DNA of 53,066 nucleotides from Alphaproteobacteria bacterium (GTDB lineage: Bacteria; Pseudomonadota; Alphaproteobacteria; Rhodospirillales; Casp-alpha2), in the NCBI GenBank assembly GCA_014382345.1, contig JACNJX010000066.1, positions 1 through 53,066 of the forward strand. Direction: 5' to 3'. Positions within the stretch are counted from its first letter, which is position 1. Every line of letters starts with the position of its first letter. The notes below the pieces were generated by a model that saw only the letters and a list, made by a program, of their open reading frames with translations, was not told the origin of the DNA and searched no databases. The position numbers and the translations under genes are program-made. Positions 20,238 to 28,313 of the stretch are shown piece after piece.

Positions 20238-20246
20238 TTATCCCCA
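20238..20246 (+). promoter_or_regulatory. DnaA-box-like sequence next to ppsR
   Basis: TTATCCCCA matches the DnaA box at eight of nine positions. It is inside a tandem pair of 10-mers, GGACTTAACC at 20224-20233 and GGACTTATCC at 20234-20243, one helical turn apart. Confidence 0.5.
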
Positions 20247-20264
20247 AACTGCCCGCAGGGCCAA

Positions 20265-21098
20265 ATGAGCGAAAAAAGCGTCAAATCCTTTCATCTGCAT
20301 CTGGTTTCGGATTCCACGGGTGAAACCGTCGGTATGGTGGCGCGCGCCTGTCTCGTACAGTTTGAAACCATTCAGACGACCGAACATTTGTGGGCCATGG
20401 TCCGCTCTAAAGACCAGGTTGAAGATCTTCTGACCGGAGTCGGAGAAAACCCCGGCTTTGTTATTTACACCATCGTCAACGAAGAAATCCGGAATCTTCT
20501 GGAGGAAGGCTGCCGCAAACTGCAGGTGCCGTGCATTTCCGTTCTGGAACCGATTATTGCCAAACTGGGAATGCATCTGGATGTCGAAGTTCATGCCATG
20601 CCCGGACGCCAGCATGTCATGGATGCGGAATATTTCAGCCGGATCGAGGCCATGCAGTTTGTCCTCAGCCACGATGACGGACAATCGGCTCACAATCTGG
20701 ACAAGGCGGATATCGTCCTGTTGGGGGTTTCCAGAACGTCGAAGACCCCGACCTGTATTTATCTCGCCAACCGGGGCATCAAGGCCGCCAACATTCCGAT
20801 CGTTCCGGGCTGCCCCCTGCCGGACGAACTGTTTAGCATAACCCATCCCATGATCGTAGGCCTGACTAAGGATCCCAAGCGATTGGTGGAAATCCGCCGC
20901 CAACGGCTACGCCTGCTGGACCAGGACGAAGGAACGGATTACGTCGACCTGGAAAAGGTGTCGACGGAAATCAACGACGCCAGACGGCTTTATACAAAAC
21001 ACGACTGGCCGGTTATTAATGTCAGCCGTAAATCCATCGAGGAAACGGCGGCGACGATTATCCAGATGTACACCAAACGCAGGGAACAGGACGGCTGA
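20265..21098 (+). CDS. ppsR: Pyruvate,water dikinase / PPDK regulatory protein (DUF299)
   Basis: A 277-residue bifunctional kinase/pyrophosphorylase that turns PEP synthetase or pyruvate,phosphate dikinase off and on by ADP-dependent phosphorylation and phosphate-dependent dephosphorylation. The N-terminus FHLHLVSDSTGETVGMVARA and the P-loop-like LLGVSRTSKTPTCIYLA (about 150-166) are diagnostic. It is the first gene to the right of the proposed origin, matching the RP001/CC_0001 position. Which target it controls cannot be told from this window. Confidence 0.93.
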   Translation: MSEKSVKSFHLHLVSDSTGETVGMVARACLVQFETIQTTEHLWAMVRSKDQVEDLLTGVGENPGFVIYTIVNEEIRNLLEEGCRKLQVPCISVLEPIIAKLGMHLDVEVHAMPGRQHVMDAEYFSRIEAMQFVLSHDDGQSAHNLDKADIVLLGVSRTSKTPTCIYLANRGIKAANIPIVPGCPLPDELFSITHPMIVGLTKDPKRLVEIRRQRLRLLDQDEGTDYVDLEKVSTEINDARRLYTKHDWPVINVSRKSIEETAATIIQMYTKRREQDG

Positions 21099-21115
21099 GA
21101 AAGCCGGATAAGCCC

Positions 21116-21748
21116 TTGACGGATTCATCATCCAAAACGCCGCCCGTGGTCCTGGCCTCCGCCAGCCGGATCCGCAGTCAAATCCTTGGCCGGGCCGGGG
21201 TCGCGCACACGTGCATCACCTCATCCGTGGACGAAGATGTCATCAAAAAAGCCATGCAAGAAGACGGAGCAGGCGTCGAGGCCGTCGCCACCGCTTTGGC
21301 CGAGGCGAAGGCCCGGGACGTGACCCAAAACCTTGCCGTCGGACAGCAACACAAGGCTTTCGTGATCGGCGCGGATCAGATTCTGGAATGCGACGGCCTG
21401 TGGTTCGACAAGCCGGCGAATACAAAAGCCGCTGCGGAGACGCTTCGAACCCTTCGCGGACGGACACACACATTAATCTCGGCGGTGACGGTGTTCCGGG
21501 GCGAAGAGTGTGTCTGGCGGCACCAGGAAGCGCCGCAACTGACGATGCGGGATTTCAGCGACGAATTCCTGGATGACTACCTGACGGCGTCGGGGCCGGA
21601 ATTACTGGAAAGCGTCGGCGCCTACCGGCTTGAGGGAACGGGCGTACAATTGTTTTCCCGAATTGACGGCGATTACTTTACCATATTGGGCCTACCGCTG
21701 CTGCCCTTGTTGGAATTCCTGCGCAAGGCGGATGGACTGGCCGGGTAA
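21116..21748 (+). CDS. maf: Maf family nucleotide pyrophosphatase
   Basis: A 210-residue house-cleaning nucleoside-triphosphate pyrophosphatase. The VVLASASRIRSQIL start motif, VIGADQILECDG and the GAYRLEGTGVQLFSRIDGDYFTILGLPL C-terminus identify the family. The start appears to be TTG at 21116, 18 bases after ppsR; no ATG precedes the SASR motif. Position in ppsR-maf-aroE-coaE-dnaQ is the conserved alphaproteobacterial order. Confidence 0.92.
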   Translation: MTDSSSKTPPVVLASASRIRSQILGRAGVAHTCITSSVDEDVIKKAMQEDGAGVEAVATALAEAKARDVTQNLAVGQQHKAFVIGADQILECDGLWFDKPANTKAAAETLRTLRGRTHTLISAVTVFRGEECVWRHQEAPQLTMRDFSDEFLDDYLTASGPELLESVGAYRLEGTGVQLFSRIDGDYFTILGLPLLPLLEFLRKADGLAG

Positions 21749-21753
21749 AACAG

Positions 21754-22626
21754 ATGGCGCTTCAGGACACACCAGACACCAAGCCCATTCAGGCCGGCGT
21801 TATCGGCTGGCCCGCCGGACATTCCCTGTCGCCCCGGCTACATGGGTTCTGGCTGCAGCAATACGGCATCAACGGAACCTATGAAGCGATAGAGGTGCGC
21901 CCGGAAGACTGCCATGATTTTATCCGTGGTTTGGCGGAACAGGGAATGGCGGGCGTCAACGTGACCGTGCCCCATAAGGAAATGGCGTGTAACGCCGTGG
22001 ACAGGCTGGACGCCAATGCCAAAAGACTGGGCGCGGTCAACACCATCGTGGTTCAGCCCGACGGCACGCTTGCGGGATCCAACACGGACGGGTTCGGGTT
22101 CATGGAAAACCTTAAAACCGGCGCGCCCGGCTGGGCCCCCGGCAGCAACCCGGCGGTCGTCCTTGGCGCGGGCGGCGCGGCCAGGGCGGTTGTCGCGGCC
22201 CTGTTGGACGCGGGCGTTTCCGAGCTACGTCTTTGCAACCGTACGCGCACGCGCGCCGATACCCTGGCCGCGGATATCGGCGGGGATATCGGCGGCGCCA
22301 TCACCGTGGTAGACTGGGCGGAACGGTCCGGGGCGCTGGCGGGCGCCGGCCTTCTGGTCAACACGACGACGCTCGGTATGACGGGCAAGCCGCCCCTGGA
22401 AATCGACCTCGGTCCGCTGCCCATTACCGCACTAGTCAACGACATCGTTTATACCCCGCTGATGACGCCGCTTCTGGAACAGGCAAAAAACCGGGGCAAC
22501 GCCATCGTCGACGGGATCGGTATGCTTCTGCACCAGGCCCGGCCCGGGTTCCGCCAGTGGTTCGGTGTGGATGCGGACGTGACAGACGCGCTGAAGGCGC
22601 ACGTGCTTGCAGGGCTGGACCAGTGA
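21754..22626 (+). CDS. aroE: Shikimate dehydrogenase
   Basis: A 290-residue NADPH-dependent enzyme reducing 3-dehydroshikimate to shikimate in aromatic amino-acid synthesis. VIGWPAGHSLSPRLHGFW binds shikimate, NVTVPHKE holds the catalytic Lys, NTDGFGF holds the conserved Asp, and GAGGAARAV is the nucleotide-binding loop. It starts five bases after maf and its stop overlaps the GTG start of coaE, so it is part of the compact maf-aroE-coaE unit. Confidence 0.97.
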   Translation: MALQDTPDTKPIQAGVIGWPAGHSLSPRLHGFWLQQYGINGTYEAIEVRPEDCHDFIRGLAEQGMAGVNVTVPHKEMACNAVDRLDANAKRLGAVNTIVVQPDGTLAGSNTDGFGFMENLKTGAPGWAPGSNPAVVLGAGGAARAVVAALLDAGVSELRLCNRTRTRADTLAADIGGDIGGAITVVDWAERSGALAGAGLLVNTTTLGMTGKPPLEIDLGPLPITALVNDIVYTPLMTPLLEQAKNRGNAIVDGIGMLLHQARPGFRQWFGVDADVTDALKAHVLAGLDQ

Positions 22627-23291
22627 TCATTCTCGGCCTGACCGGCTCCATCGGCATGGGGAAGTCCGCGGCGGCCAAGAACTTCCGGCGATTGGGCGTG
22701 CCCGTGCATGATGCCGACAGGGCCGTGCATGCGATGATGGACAAGGGCGGCGAGGCCGCCGAGGCGATTGCCGCGATGTTTCCCGCCGCCGTCCATCGCG
22801 GTGTCATCAACCGCGAGGTCATTGCGGCGGAGGTTTTCACCGACCCAGGCGCGCTGGAGCGCATCGAAGGCGTGCTGCATCCGCTTGTTCGTGGCCGGGA
22901 AAAAAGGTTTCTCGACCGCTGCGCCCGCCAGGGCAGGCAGATGGTCGTTCTCGACGTTCCCTTATTGTTTGAAACCAAAGGCGAAACCCGTTGTGACGGG
23001 GTGGTGACCGTTTCCGCACCCGCCTTCGTACAGAGTCAACGGGTCCTGAAGCGGCCCGGTATGACGCCGGAGCGCCTGAAATCCATTCTGGCACGGCAGA
23101 TGACGGACTTTGAAAAAAGAAAACGTTCGGATTTTGTCATTAATACAGGGCTTGGGCGCGACTACAGCTTGCTTCAGATTCAGAACGTTGTCAGATTAGC
23201 CAGTCAATGGAAGGGTCGGCACTGGCCGCCGCGCACCATTGCCGAGCGGCCGCCCCGGCGGATTACGCTTCGGGAAAAAACCAAGGACTGA
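22623..23291 (+). CDS. coaE: Dephospho-CoA kinase
   Basis: A 222-residue kinase for the last step of coenzyme A synthesis. P-loop GSIGMGKS is at residues 8-15, then VPVHDADRAVH and VVLDVPLLFET. The start is GTG at 22623, which overlaps the aroE stop (GTGA). The frame is open far upstream but only as a shadow of aroE. The last 27 residues are a basic, Pro/Arg-rich tail beyond the usual end of the enzyme. Confidence 0.94.
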   Translation: MIILGLTGSIGMGKSAAAKNFRRLGVPVHDADRAVHAMMDKGGEAAEAIAAMFPAAVHRGVINREVIAAEVFTDPGALERIEGVLHPLVRGREKRFLDRCARQGRQMVVLDVPLLFETKGETRCDGVVTVSAPAFVQSQRVLKRPGMTPERLKSILARQMTDFEKRKRSDFVINTGLGRDYSLLQIQNVVRLASQWKGRHWPPRTIAERPPRRITLREKTKD

Positions 23292-23305
23292 TCGGGGGAC
23301 ATACA

Positions 23306-23971
23306 TTGCGCGAAGTGGTTCTGGATACGGAAACAACGGGGCTCAGTCCGAAATCGGGCGACAGAATCGTTGAAATCGGGTGTGTCGAACTGGACAATCA
23401 CCTGCCGACGGGACGGACCTTTCACGAATACATCAATCCGGAACGTGACATGCCCGAACAGGCCCAGGCCGTGCACGGGCTGAGCGAGGAATTCCTGTCC
23501 GACAAGCCGGTGTTTGCCGACGTGTCGGAGGCCTTCAACGAATTTCTCGGCGATTCACCCCTGATCATCCACAACGCCGATTTCGACATGGGGTTTATCA
23601 ACGCCGAGCGCGAACGCCTGGGGCTCGATCCCCTGCCCAGGGATCAGGCGGTCGATACCGTGCAAATGGCGCGGAAAAAGTTCCCCGGCGCACAGGCCAG
23701 CCTGGATGCCTTGTGCCGGCGGTTTCAAATTGATAATTCAGACCGGGAACTGCACGGCGCGCTGAAAGACGCGCGCCTGCTGGCCGAGGTCTATCTGGAA
23801 CTGATCGGCGGTCGTCAACAGGGCCTGGAATTGGCGGCGGAAACCGTTACGGATGCCCTGGTTTTTGAGAGAAACCAGCGCCCGGCCCGACCCCATGTGC
23901 CGAGTCCCGAAGAAGAGGCGTTGCACGGGGAATTTCTGGCAAAATTAAGCAAGCCGATCTGGTGCGCCTGA
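23306..23971 (+). CDS. dnaQ: DNA polymerase III epsilon subunit (3'-5' exonuclease)
   Basis: A 221-residue proofreading exonuclease of the replicative polymerase. ExoI motif LDTETTGL (Asp7, Glu9), ExoII HNADFDMGF and ExoIII HGALKDARLLAEVY are all present, followed by the short C-terminal segment that contacts the alpha subunit. Start is TTG at 23306, with GGGGGA at 23294-23299 as ribosome-binding site; no ATG lies before the first catalytic motif. It converges on secB with a 58-base gap holding a repeat remnant. Confidence 0.95.
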   Translation: MREVVLDTETTGLSPKSGDRIVEIGCVELDNHLPTGRTFHEYINPERDMPEQAQAVHGLSEEFLSDKPVFADVSEAFNEFLGDSPLIIHNADFDMGFINAERERLGLDPLPRDQAVDTVQMARKKFPGAQASLDALCRRFQIDNSDRELHGALKDARLLAEVYLELIGGRQQGLELAAETVTDALVFERNQRPARPHVPSPEEEALHGEFLAKLSKPIWCA

Positions 23972-23992
23972 GGCCGGCGTAGACGTAAATGC

Positions 23993-24033
23993 GTCGTCGC
24001 TGGTGCTTCACATCCGCTTGGGACTTGCTCTAG
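23993..24033 (-). repeat. Remnant of the 107-bp intergenic repeat, overlapping the secB stop codon
   Basis: CATCCGCT..CTTGCTCTAG at 24011-24033 matches the reverse complement of 31432-31454 at 21 of 23 positions, and GTCGTCGC at 23993-24000 corresponds to GCGACGAC at 31464-31471 with the same spacing plus one base. The right half of the element is not seen. The terminal CTAG supplies the TAG stop codon of secB. Confidence 0.7.
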
Positions 24034-24623
24034 CTCTTCTTTTTTGCGGCTTTTTTGTCGGCTTTTTCGTCAGTGCCATCTGGTTCCGGGGCGGATTCTG
24101 CGGCGGCGCTTGTGCCCGTGACGGCATCCGCGGCCGCACCCGCGCCATTACCCGCGCCGGCGGCCATGGCTTTTTCCGCCTCTTCCAGGCGGGCCTGGAA
24201 CATAGCGGCGAAGTCCAGCGGCCCCAGCATCAACGGCGGGAAGCCCCCGTCCCGGGAAACATCGGCCAGGATATTGCGGGCAAAGGGGAACAGCAGCCTG
24301 GGACACTCGATCAACAGTACCGGCTGAAGGTGCTCTTCGGGCACGTTGAGGGTAAAGACTCCGGCGTATTCCAGCTCGAGAATAAAGGCGACCTCATCCT
24401 TGATCTTGCACTCCGCGTGGATCTCGAGGACCGTCTCGTAGGTGTTGCCCTGGATCGGATTGGCGCCGACGTTAACGTTGACGCTCATGGTGGGGGCCTC
24501 TTCCTGCATCTTGGAAAAGATCATGGGCGCGCCCGGGGCCTCGAAAGACAGGTCTTTCGTGTACTGGGCATTGATGACGATCGGCTGTTCCGTCGCCGCG
24601 TTGTTTGAGGTTTCTTCAGCCAT
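24030..24623 (-). CDS. secB: Protein-export chaperone SecB
   Basis: A 197-residue cytosolic chaperone that keeps precursors unfolded for SecA. VINAQYTKDLSFEAPGAP, MSVNVNVGAN, EVAFILELEYAGVF and CPRLLFPFARNILADVSRDGGFPPLMLGPLDF are core SecB sequence. It is about 35 residues longer than usual because of an Ala/Glu/Asp/Lys-rich C-terminal tail ending AAKKKS. The stop codon lies in a repeat remnant, so the tail may have been set by that insertion. Confidence 0.96.
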   Translation of the reverse strand: MAEETSNNAATEQPIVINAQYTKDLSFEAPGAPMIFSKMQEEAPTMSVNVNVGANPIQGNTYETVLEIHAECKIKDEVAFILELEYAGVFTLNVPEEHLQPVLLIECPRLLFPFARNILADVSRDGGFPPLMLGPLDFAAMFQARLEEAEKAMAAGAGNGAGAAADAVTGTSAAAESAPEPDGTDEKADKKAAKKKS

Positions 24624-24746
24624 AATAATTCTCTGCCGGTGGTGAAAGGGTTCGTCAGCTTGACGTTGCTGGGCCTGTGGCTATCACGGATAATCGGCCG
24701 GAACAACCGTCTCGAAAAAATTTGATGGGTTTGATTTCATCCGGAA

Positions 24747-25268
24747 TTAGTCCGGGGGCGGCCTTTCTTCCGGCGGTAAGGTGCCGGTGGTATTCTTTTT
24801 TTCTTTCCCCTCCGGGCTTTCTTGAGGCGTTATGTCCTCGAACTCGCCGTCAATAACGGAGCCGGGGCCGGGCCCGAAGCCGGAACCGGAGGAATGAACC
24901 TCGACACGCCCGGATGCGACAAGATAGGACGAAGCAAAGCGCCGCAGCAGCATGCGAAAAGGGGGCACGAACAGGGCCAGTCCGACGCCGTCGGTGAAAA
25001 ACCCGGGCGTCAGCAACAAAGCGCCTGCGACGACAAGGCACAAACCGTCGAAGACCTCATCCATGGGAAAGCGCCCGTCCTCAAGGTTGGCCTGGGCGCG
25101 TCTCAGGGTCGAGAGTCCTTGGCTGCGAAGCAAAACGGTTCCGGCGAATGCCGTCAGAATGACGACGCCGATGGTCGGCCACAGGCCGATCCTGCCCCCA
25201 ACTTCGATAAACAGGGAAATTTCGAGGATCGGCACCCCGACAAAAACGGCGAAAAGGATAACCCCCAT
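24747..25268 (-). CDS. fxsA: FxsA family membrane protein
   Basis: A 173-residue inner-membrane protein of the FxsA family (in E. coli, overexpression relieves phage T7 exclusion by F). The N-terminal half has three to four hydrophobic segments, with FVGVPILEISLFIEVGGRIGLW and LLLTPGFFTDGVGLALFVPP as family signatures; the C-terminus is a charged cytoplasmic tail rich in Gly, Glu and Pro. It lies upstream of secB on the same strand with a 123-base gap. Confidence 0.92.
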   Translation of the reverse strand: MGVILFAVFVGVPILEISLFIEVGGRIGLWPTIGVVILTAFAGTVLLRSQGLSTLRRAQANLEDGRFPMDEVFDGLCLVVAGALLLTPGFFTDGVGLALFVPPFRMLLRRFASSYLVASGRVEVHSSGSGFGPGPGSVIDGEFEDITPQESPEGKEKKNTTGTLPPEERPPPD

Positions 25269-25346
25269 GCTTGCTCTTTCCTGCTGACCTGCCTATGTAC
25301 GCAGGGAATGATACGCCTGTTCCCCCGGGTAGGATAGGTGGGGGGA

Positions 25347-25384
25347 TAGGTTGATGGACCTGAACGGCTTAAGCCGCTAACCTA
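25347..25384. other. Nested palindrome upstream of the Tim44-like gene
   Basis: CGGCTTAAGCCG at 25365-25376 is a perfect 12-bp palindrome, enclosed by TAGGTT (25347-25352) and AACCTA (25379-25384), which pair with each other. It is in the divergent fxsA/tim44 region, so it could be an operator or a cruciform-type regulatory site. Confidence 0.45.
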
Positions 25385-25476
25385 CCGGCGTTGGATGAGA
25401 AGTTTTTAGCAGGGCCCATTGAGCCCTTACGTACTGGTGCGCACAAAAACTAACGCAGAAAAATGAACGCGGAAAA

Positions 25477-26220
25477 ATGAACAACGGTTTTCAATTTATA
25501 GACATTATTTTCTTCGCCATGATTGCGGCCTTTTTGGTTTTGCGTCTGCGCGGCGTTCTTGGTCGCCGGGACGGCCACGAAGGCCCCGTGCATGACCCCT
25601 TCAAGGACCGCAAGGACAAAAACAAGCAAGGCGCGGGGTCCGACGACAACGTAATCCCGCTGGGCGACCGCAATGATTCCCCCGACCGGGCTTTGGAACG
25701 GGATCCGGGCCGGGAAAGCCCGATGGATACCGGTGAAGACATGATCGATGATGAGGCAATGGACGCCCCCCTGGTTGCGGGGTTGCGCGACATCCTCGCC
25801 GTTGATCGGAATTTCGATCCGGAAGAATTTATTTCCGGCGCCAAAATCGCCTTCGAGCTTATCCTCGACGCGTATTCCGGCGGCGACACCCAGACGTTGA
25901 AACCGCTGCTGAGCCCGGATGTGTTCGCCAATTTCTCGCAGGTCATCCGGGACCGGGAACAAGCCGGAGAAACCCTGGAAGATACGCTGGTCGGGATTAT
26001 GTCGGCCGATATCGTCGAGGCCTTTGTCGAAGGCCGCGTGGAAAACATTACCGTCAAGTTCGTCAGTGAACAGATCAACGTCACCCGCGACGAAAACGGC
26101 GACGTGGTGGACGGCAATCCCAACGCGGTCATGGACGCGACGGACTTCTGGACCTTTTCTCGGGACATCAAGTCCCGCGATCCCAACTGGACACTGGTAG
26201 CGACAAACAGCCTTGAATAA
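25477..26220 (+). CDS. Tim44-like / TimA domain protein
   Basis: A 247-residue protein with one N-terminal membrane helix (FQFIDIIFFAMIAAFLVLRLRGVLG), a long acidic low-complexity linker and a C-terminal Tim44-like domain (about 105-245) including SGAKIAFELILDAYSGGDTQTLKPLLS and FVSEQINVTRDENG. Alphaproteobacterial members are related to the mitochondrial import factor Tim44 and may assist membrane protein complexes. ATG at 25477 is preceded by GCGGA; a five-codon mini-ORF (ATG 25463) ends on it with an overlapping TGA. The stop overlaps the proposed mltA start by eight bases. Confidence 0.92.
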   Translation: MNNGFQFIDIIFFAMIAAFLVLRLRGVLGRRDGHEGPVHDPFKDRKDKNKQGAGSDDNVIPLGDRNDSPDRALERDPGRESPMDTGEDMIDDEAMDAPLVAGLRDILAVDRNFDPEEFISGAKIAFELILDAYSGGDTQTLKPLLSPDVFANFSQVIRDREQAGETLEDTLVGIMSADIVEAFVEGRVENITVKFVSEQINVTRDENGDVVDGNPNAVMDATDFWTFSRDIKSRDPNWTLVATNSLE

Positions 26221-27415
26221 CCGCCGGGCCGCTTTGAGAATGTCGGGTCCGCCGTTGGCGGCGGCGCTGGTGTTTTTGCTTGCCGCCTGTGCCGTTCGGC
26301 CAATTCCCGTTCCGGAAGCGCCAGTTAAAGCCGACACCTTCCTTCGTCTCGACGCGACGACGTTTCAAAAGCTTCCGGGCTGGCTGACCGACAATCATGC
26401 CGAAGCCTTGGCGGTTTTCCTGCAATCGTGTGAAAAACTGAAAAGTCTTCCACCGACCAAAAAACTGGGACCTTCCATGGCGTCTACCGTGGCCGGGGAA
26501 TGGCGGGTCGTCTGCAATGCGGCGGCCAGGGTCCGCCGGGGGGCTAAAACGGAAGCCCAGTATTTTTTCGAATCACGCTTTACGCCCTACCGGGCCTCCA
26601 ACAACAGCAATCCCAACGGCCTGTTTACCGGCTATTACGAGCCCGAACTCAGGGGCGCGTGGCGGCCCAGCGCGACCTATCGGTATCCCATTTACGGGCT
26701 GCCCAAGGACCTTGTTTCGATCAACCTCGGGTCTTTCCGGGACGAATGGAAGGGCCGGCATCTGACCGGGCGGCTGCATGGCAACACGCTAACCCCTTAC
26801 CCGACCCGCGCGGAGATCAACGGCGGCGTGCTCAAAGGCAGACAGTTGGAACTGTTATGGGTGGACAGCGCCATCGACGCCTTCTTCCTGCATATCCAGG
26901 GCTCGGGCCGGGTGGTGCTTCCGGACGGGTCCCAGGTGCGGATCGGTTTTGCCGGGCGCAACGGTCAACGCTATACGCCCATCGGGCGAGAACTGGTGGC
27001 TATGGGCGCGCTCAAATCCAAACAGGTGTCGCTGCAATCGATACAGGCCTGGATCCGGGCCAATCCGCTCCGCGGCCGCGACCTGATGGAAAAAAACAAG
27101 GCCTACATTTTTTTCCGCATCATCGACGGCCAAGGCCCCATTGGCGCACAGGGTATCCCCCTGACCGCGGGCCGCAGCCTGGCCGTGGACCGGGCATTCA
27201 TCCCCCTGGGAATTCCAGTCTGGCTGACGACGACGGAACCCGGAAAAGCCAAAAAACCGGTGCGCCGCCTGGTCATCGCCCAGGACACCGGCAGCGCCAT
27301 CAAAGGCCCGGTGCGCGGCGATTTGTTCATCGGCTTCGGCCCGGCGGCGGGCGCCATCGCCGGGCGCATGAAACAGCGCGGGCAATATTTTCTGCTGCTG
27401 CCGAAAAAACGGTAA
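26213..27415 (+). CDS. mltA: Membrane-bound lytic murein transglycosylase A
   Basis: A 400-residue peptidoglycan-cleaving lipoprotein. RRAALR and a hydrophobic stretch ending LLAAC (Cys26) form a lipoprotein signal; TGYYEPELRGAW is the MltA signature, the VDSAIDAFFLHIQGSGRV segment belongs to the barrel, and the C-terminal 3D domain carries AQDTGSAIKGPVRGDLF with the catalytic Asp. The start is probably TTG at 26213, which provides the positive N-terminus; ATG at 26240 is the alternative. It follows tim44 with overlap, the standard alphaproteobacterial arrangement. Confidence 0.94.
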   Translation: MNNRRAALRMSGPPLAAALVFLLAACAVRPIPVPEAPVKADTFLRLDATTFQKLPGWLTDNHAEALAVFLQSCEKLKSLPPTKKLGPSMASTVAGEWRVVCNAAARVRRGAKTEAQYFFESRFTPYRASNNSNPNGLFTGYYEPELRGAWRPSATYRYPIYGLPKDLVSINLGSFRDEWKGRHLTGRLHGNTLTPYPTRAEINGGVLKGRQLELLWVDSAIDAFFLHIQGSGRVVLPDGSQVRIGFAGRNGQRYTPIGRELVAMGALKSKQVSLQSIQAWIRANPLRGRDLMEKNKAYIFFRIIDGQGPIGAQGIPLTAGRSLAVDRAFIPLGIPVWLTTTEPGKAKKPVRRLVIAQDTGSAIKGPVRGDLFIGFGPAAGAIAGRMKQRGQYFLLLPKKR

Positions 27416-27524
27416 CCCTGACGCCAGCGCCGCCGCTCGCCCTTAACCCGGCTTCGGTTAAAATTTTTCGAAAATCCCGTCAACCCATCTTGCCTTTAAA
27501 TAGGGAAACGCCCATTGTTTCCGC

Positions 27525-28313
27525 ATGTCCGAAACCCCTGCCCGTCAGCCGTCCATCGGCCTGTTCGCGACGTGCCTTGTCGACCTGACGCGGCCCAGCG
27601 TCGGGTTCGCCGCGGCGAAACTGCTCGAGGACGCGGGCTGCAAGGTTTCGGTGCCGGGCCAGCAATCCTGTTGCGGGCAGCCGGCCTATAATTCCGGCGA
27701 CGCGGCGGACGCACGCGCCATCGCCCAAACGGTGATCAGGGTGTTCGAGGGCTTTGATTATGTCGTCGCCCCGTCCGGGTCGTGCGCCGGCATGATCCGC
27801 CACCATTATCCCGCGTTGTTCGAAAACGATGCCAAGTGGCTGGCGCGCGCCCGTGCGCTGGCCGACAAGACGCATGAGCTGACCTCGTTTCTGGTCGATG
27901 TGATGAAGGTGGACGGCCTCGAGGCCGATTATGATGGCGTCGTCACCTACCACGATTCCTGCTCGGGCCTGCGCGAGATGGGTGTCCGCGACCAGCCGCG
28001 CGCCTTGCTGGGCCAGGTTTCCGGCGTGGCATTGAAGGAAGGCGAAGAACGCGAGGCCTGTTGCGGCTTCGGCGGCCTGTTTTGCGTCAAATACCCGGAT
28101 ATTTCCGGCCGCATGGTCGACGCCAAGGTGGACGATATTCTGGCCACCGGGGCCGACACCCTGCTGGCCGGGGACCTCGGCTGCCTGATGAACATCGCCG
28201 GCCGCCTGCAGCGCCGTGGCTCGGACGTGCGCGTGCGCCATGTCGCCGAAGTCCTGGCCAACATGACCGACGGGCCGTCCCTGGGAGAGCCGGGGGACGA
28301 GAGTAAAAAATGA
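27525..28313 (+). CDS. lutA: L-lactate oxidation Fe-S subunit LutA
   Basis: A 262-residue (Fe-S)-binding protein with two CCG domains, related to LutA/YkgE. Cysteine clusters VPGQQSCCGQPAYNSG and REACCGFGGLFCVKYPDIS are typical, with a Cys in FATCLVDL and GSCAGM. With LutB and LutC it forms a flavin-independent L-lactate dehydrogenase complex. Its last four bases overlap the lutB start (ATGA). No lactate permease is adjacent, and no regulator of the GntR/LldR type is next to it. Confidence 0.93.
   Translation: MSETPARQPSIGLFATCLVDLTRPSVGFAAAKLLEDAGCKVSVPGQQSCCGQPAYNSGDAADARAIAQTVIRVFEGFDYVVAPSGSCAGMIRHHYPALFENDAKWLARARALADKTHELTSFLVDVMKVDGLEADYDGVVTYHDSCSGLREMGVRDQPRALLGQVSGVALKEGEEREACCGFGGLFCVKYPDISGRMVDAKVDDILATGADTLLAGDLGCLMNIAGRLQRRGSDVRVRHVAEVLANMTDGPSLGEPGDESKK

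Larger units (their letters stand above)
19885..20264. other. Putative chromosomal replication origin (oriC)
   Basis: A 380-base gap between the divergent hemE and ppsR genes. In Caulobacter and Rickettsia the origin lies between hemE and the homologue of ppsR. Seen here: a very AT-rich tract at 19888-19928, three sequences that match the DnaA box TTATCCACA at eight of nine positions, a weaker seven-of-nine one at 20160-20168 (TTTTACACA), and a perfect IHF consensus. No protein-coding gene is apparent in this gap. The identification rests on location plus these motifs; no CtrA TTAA-N7-TTAA site was found. Confidence 0.85.

Noticed and set aside
19885-20264. ORF of 216 codons running from hemE into the origin gap on the forward strand.
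   Set aside because: It begins as a shadow of hemE and has no domain; the gap is better explained as the replication origin.
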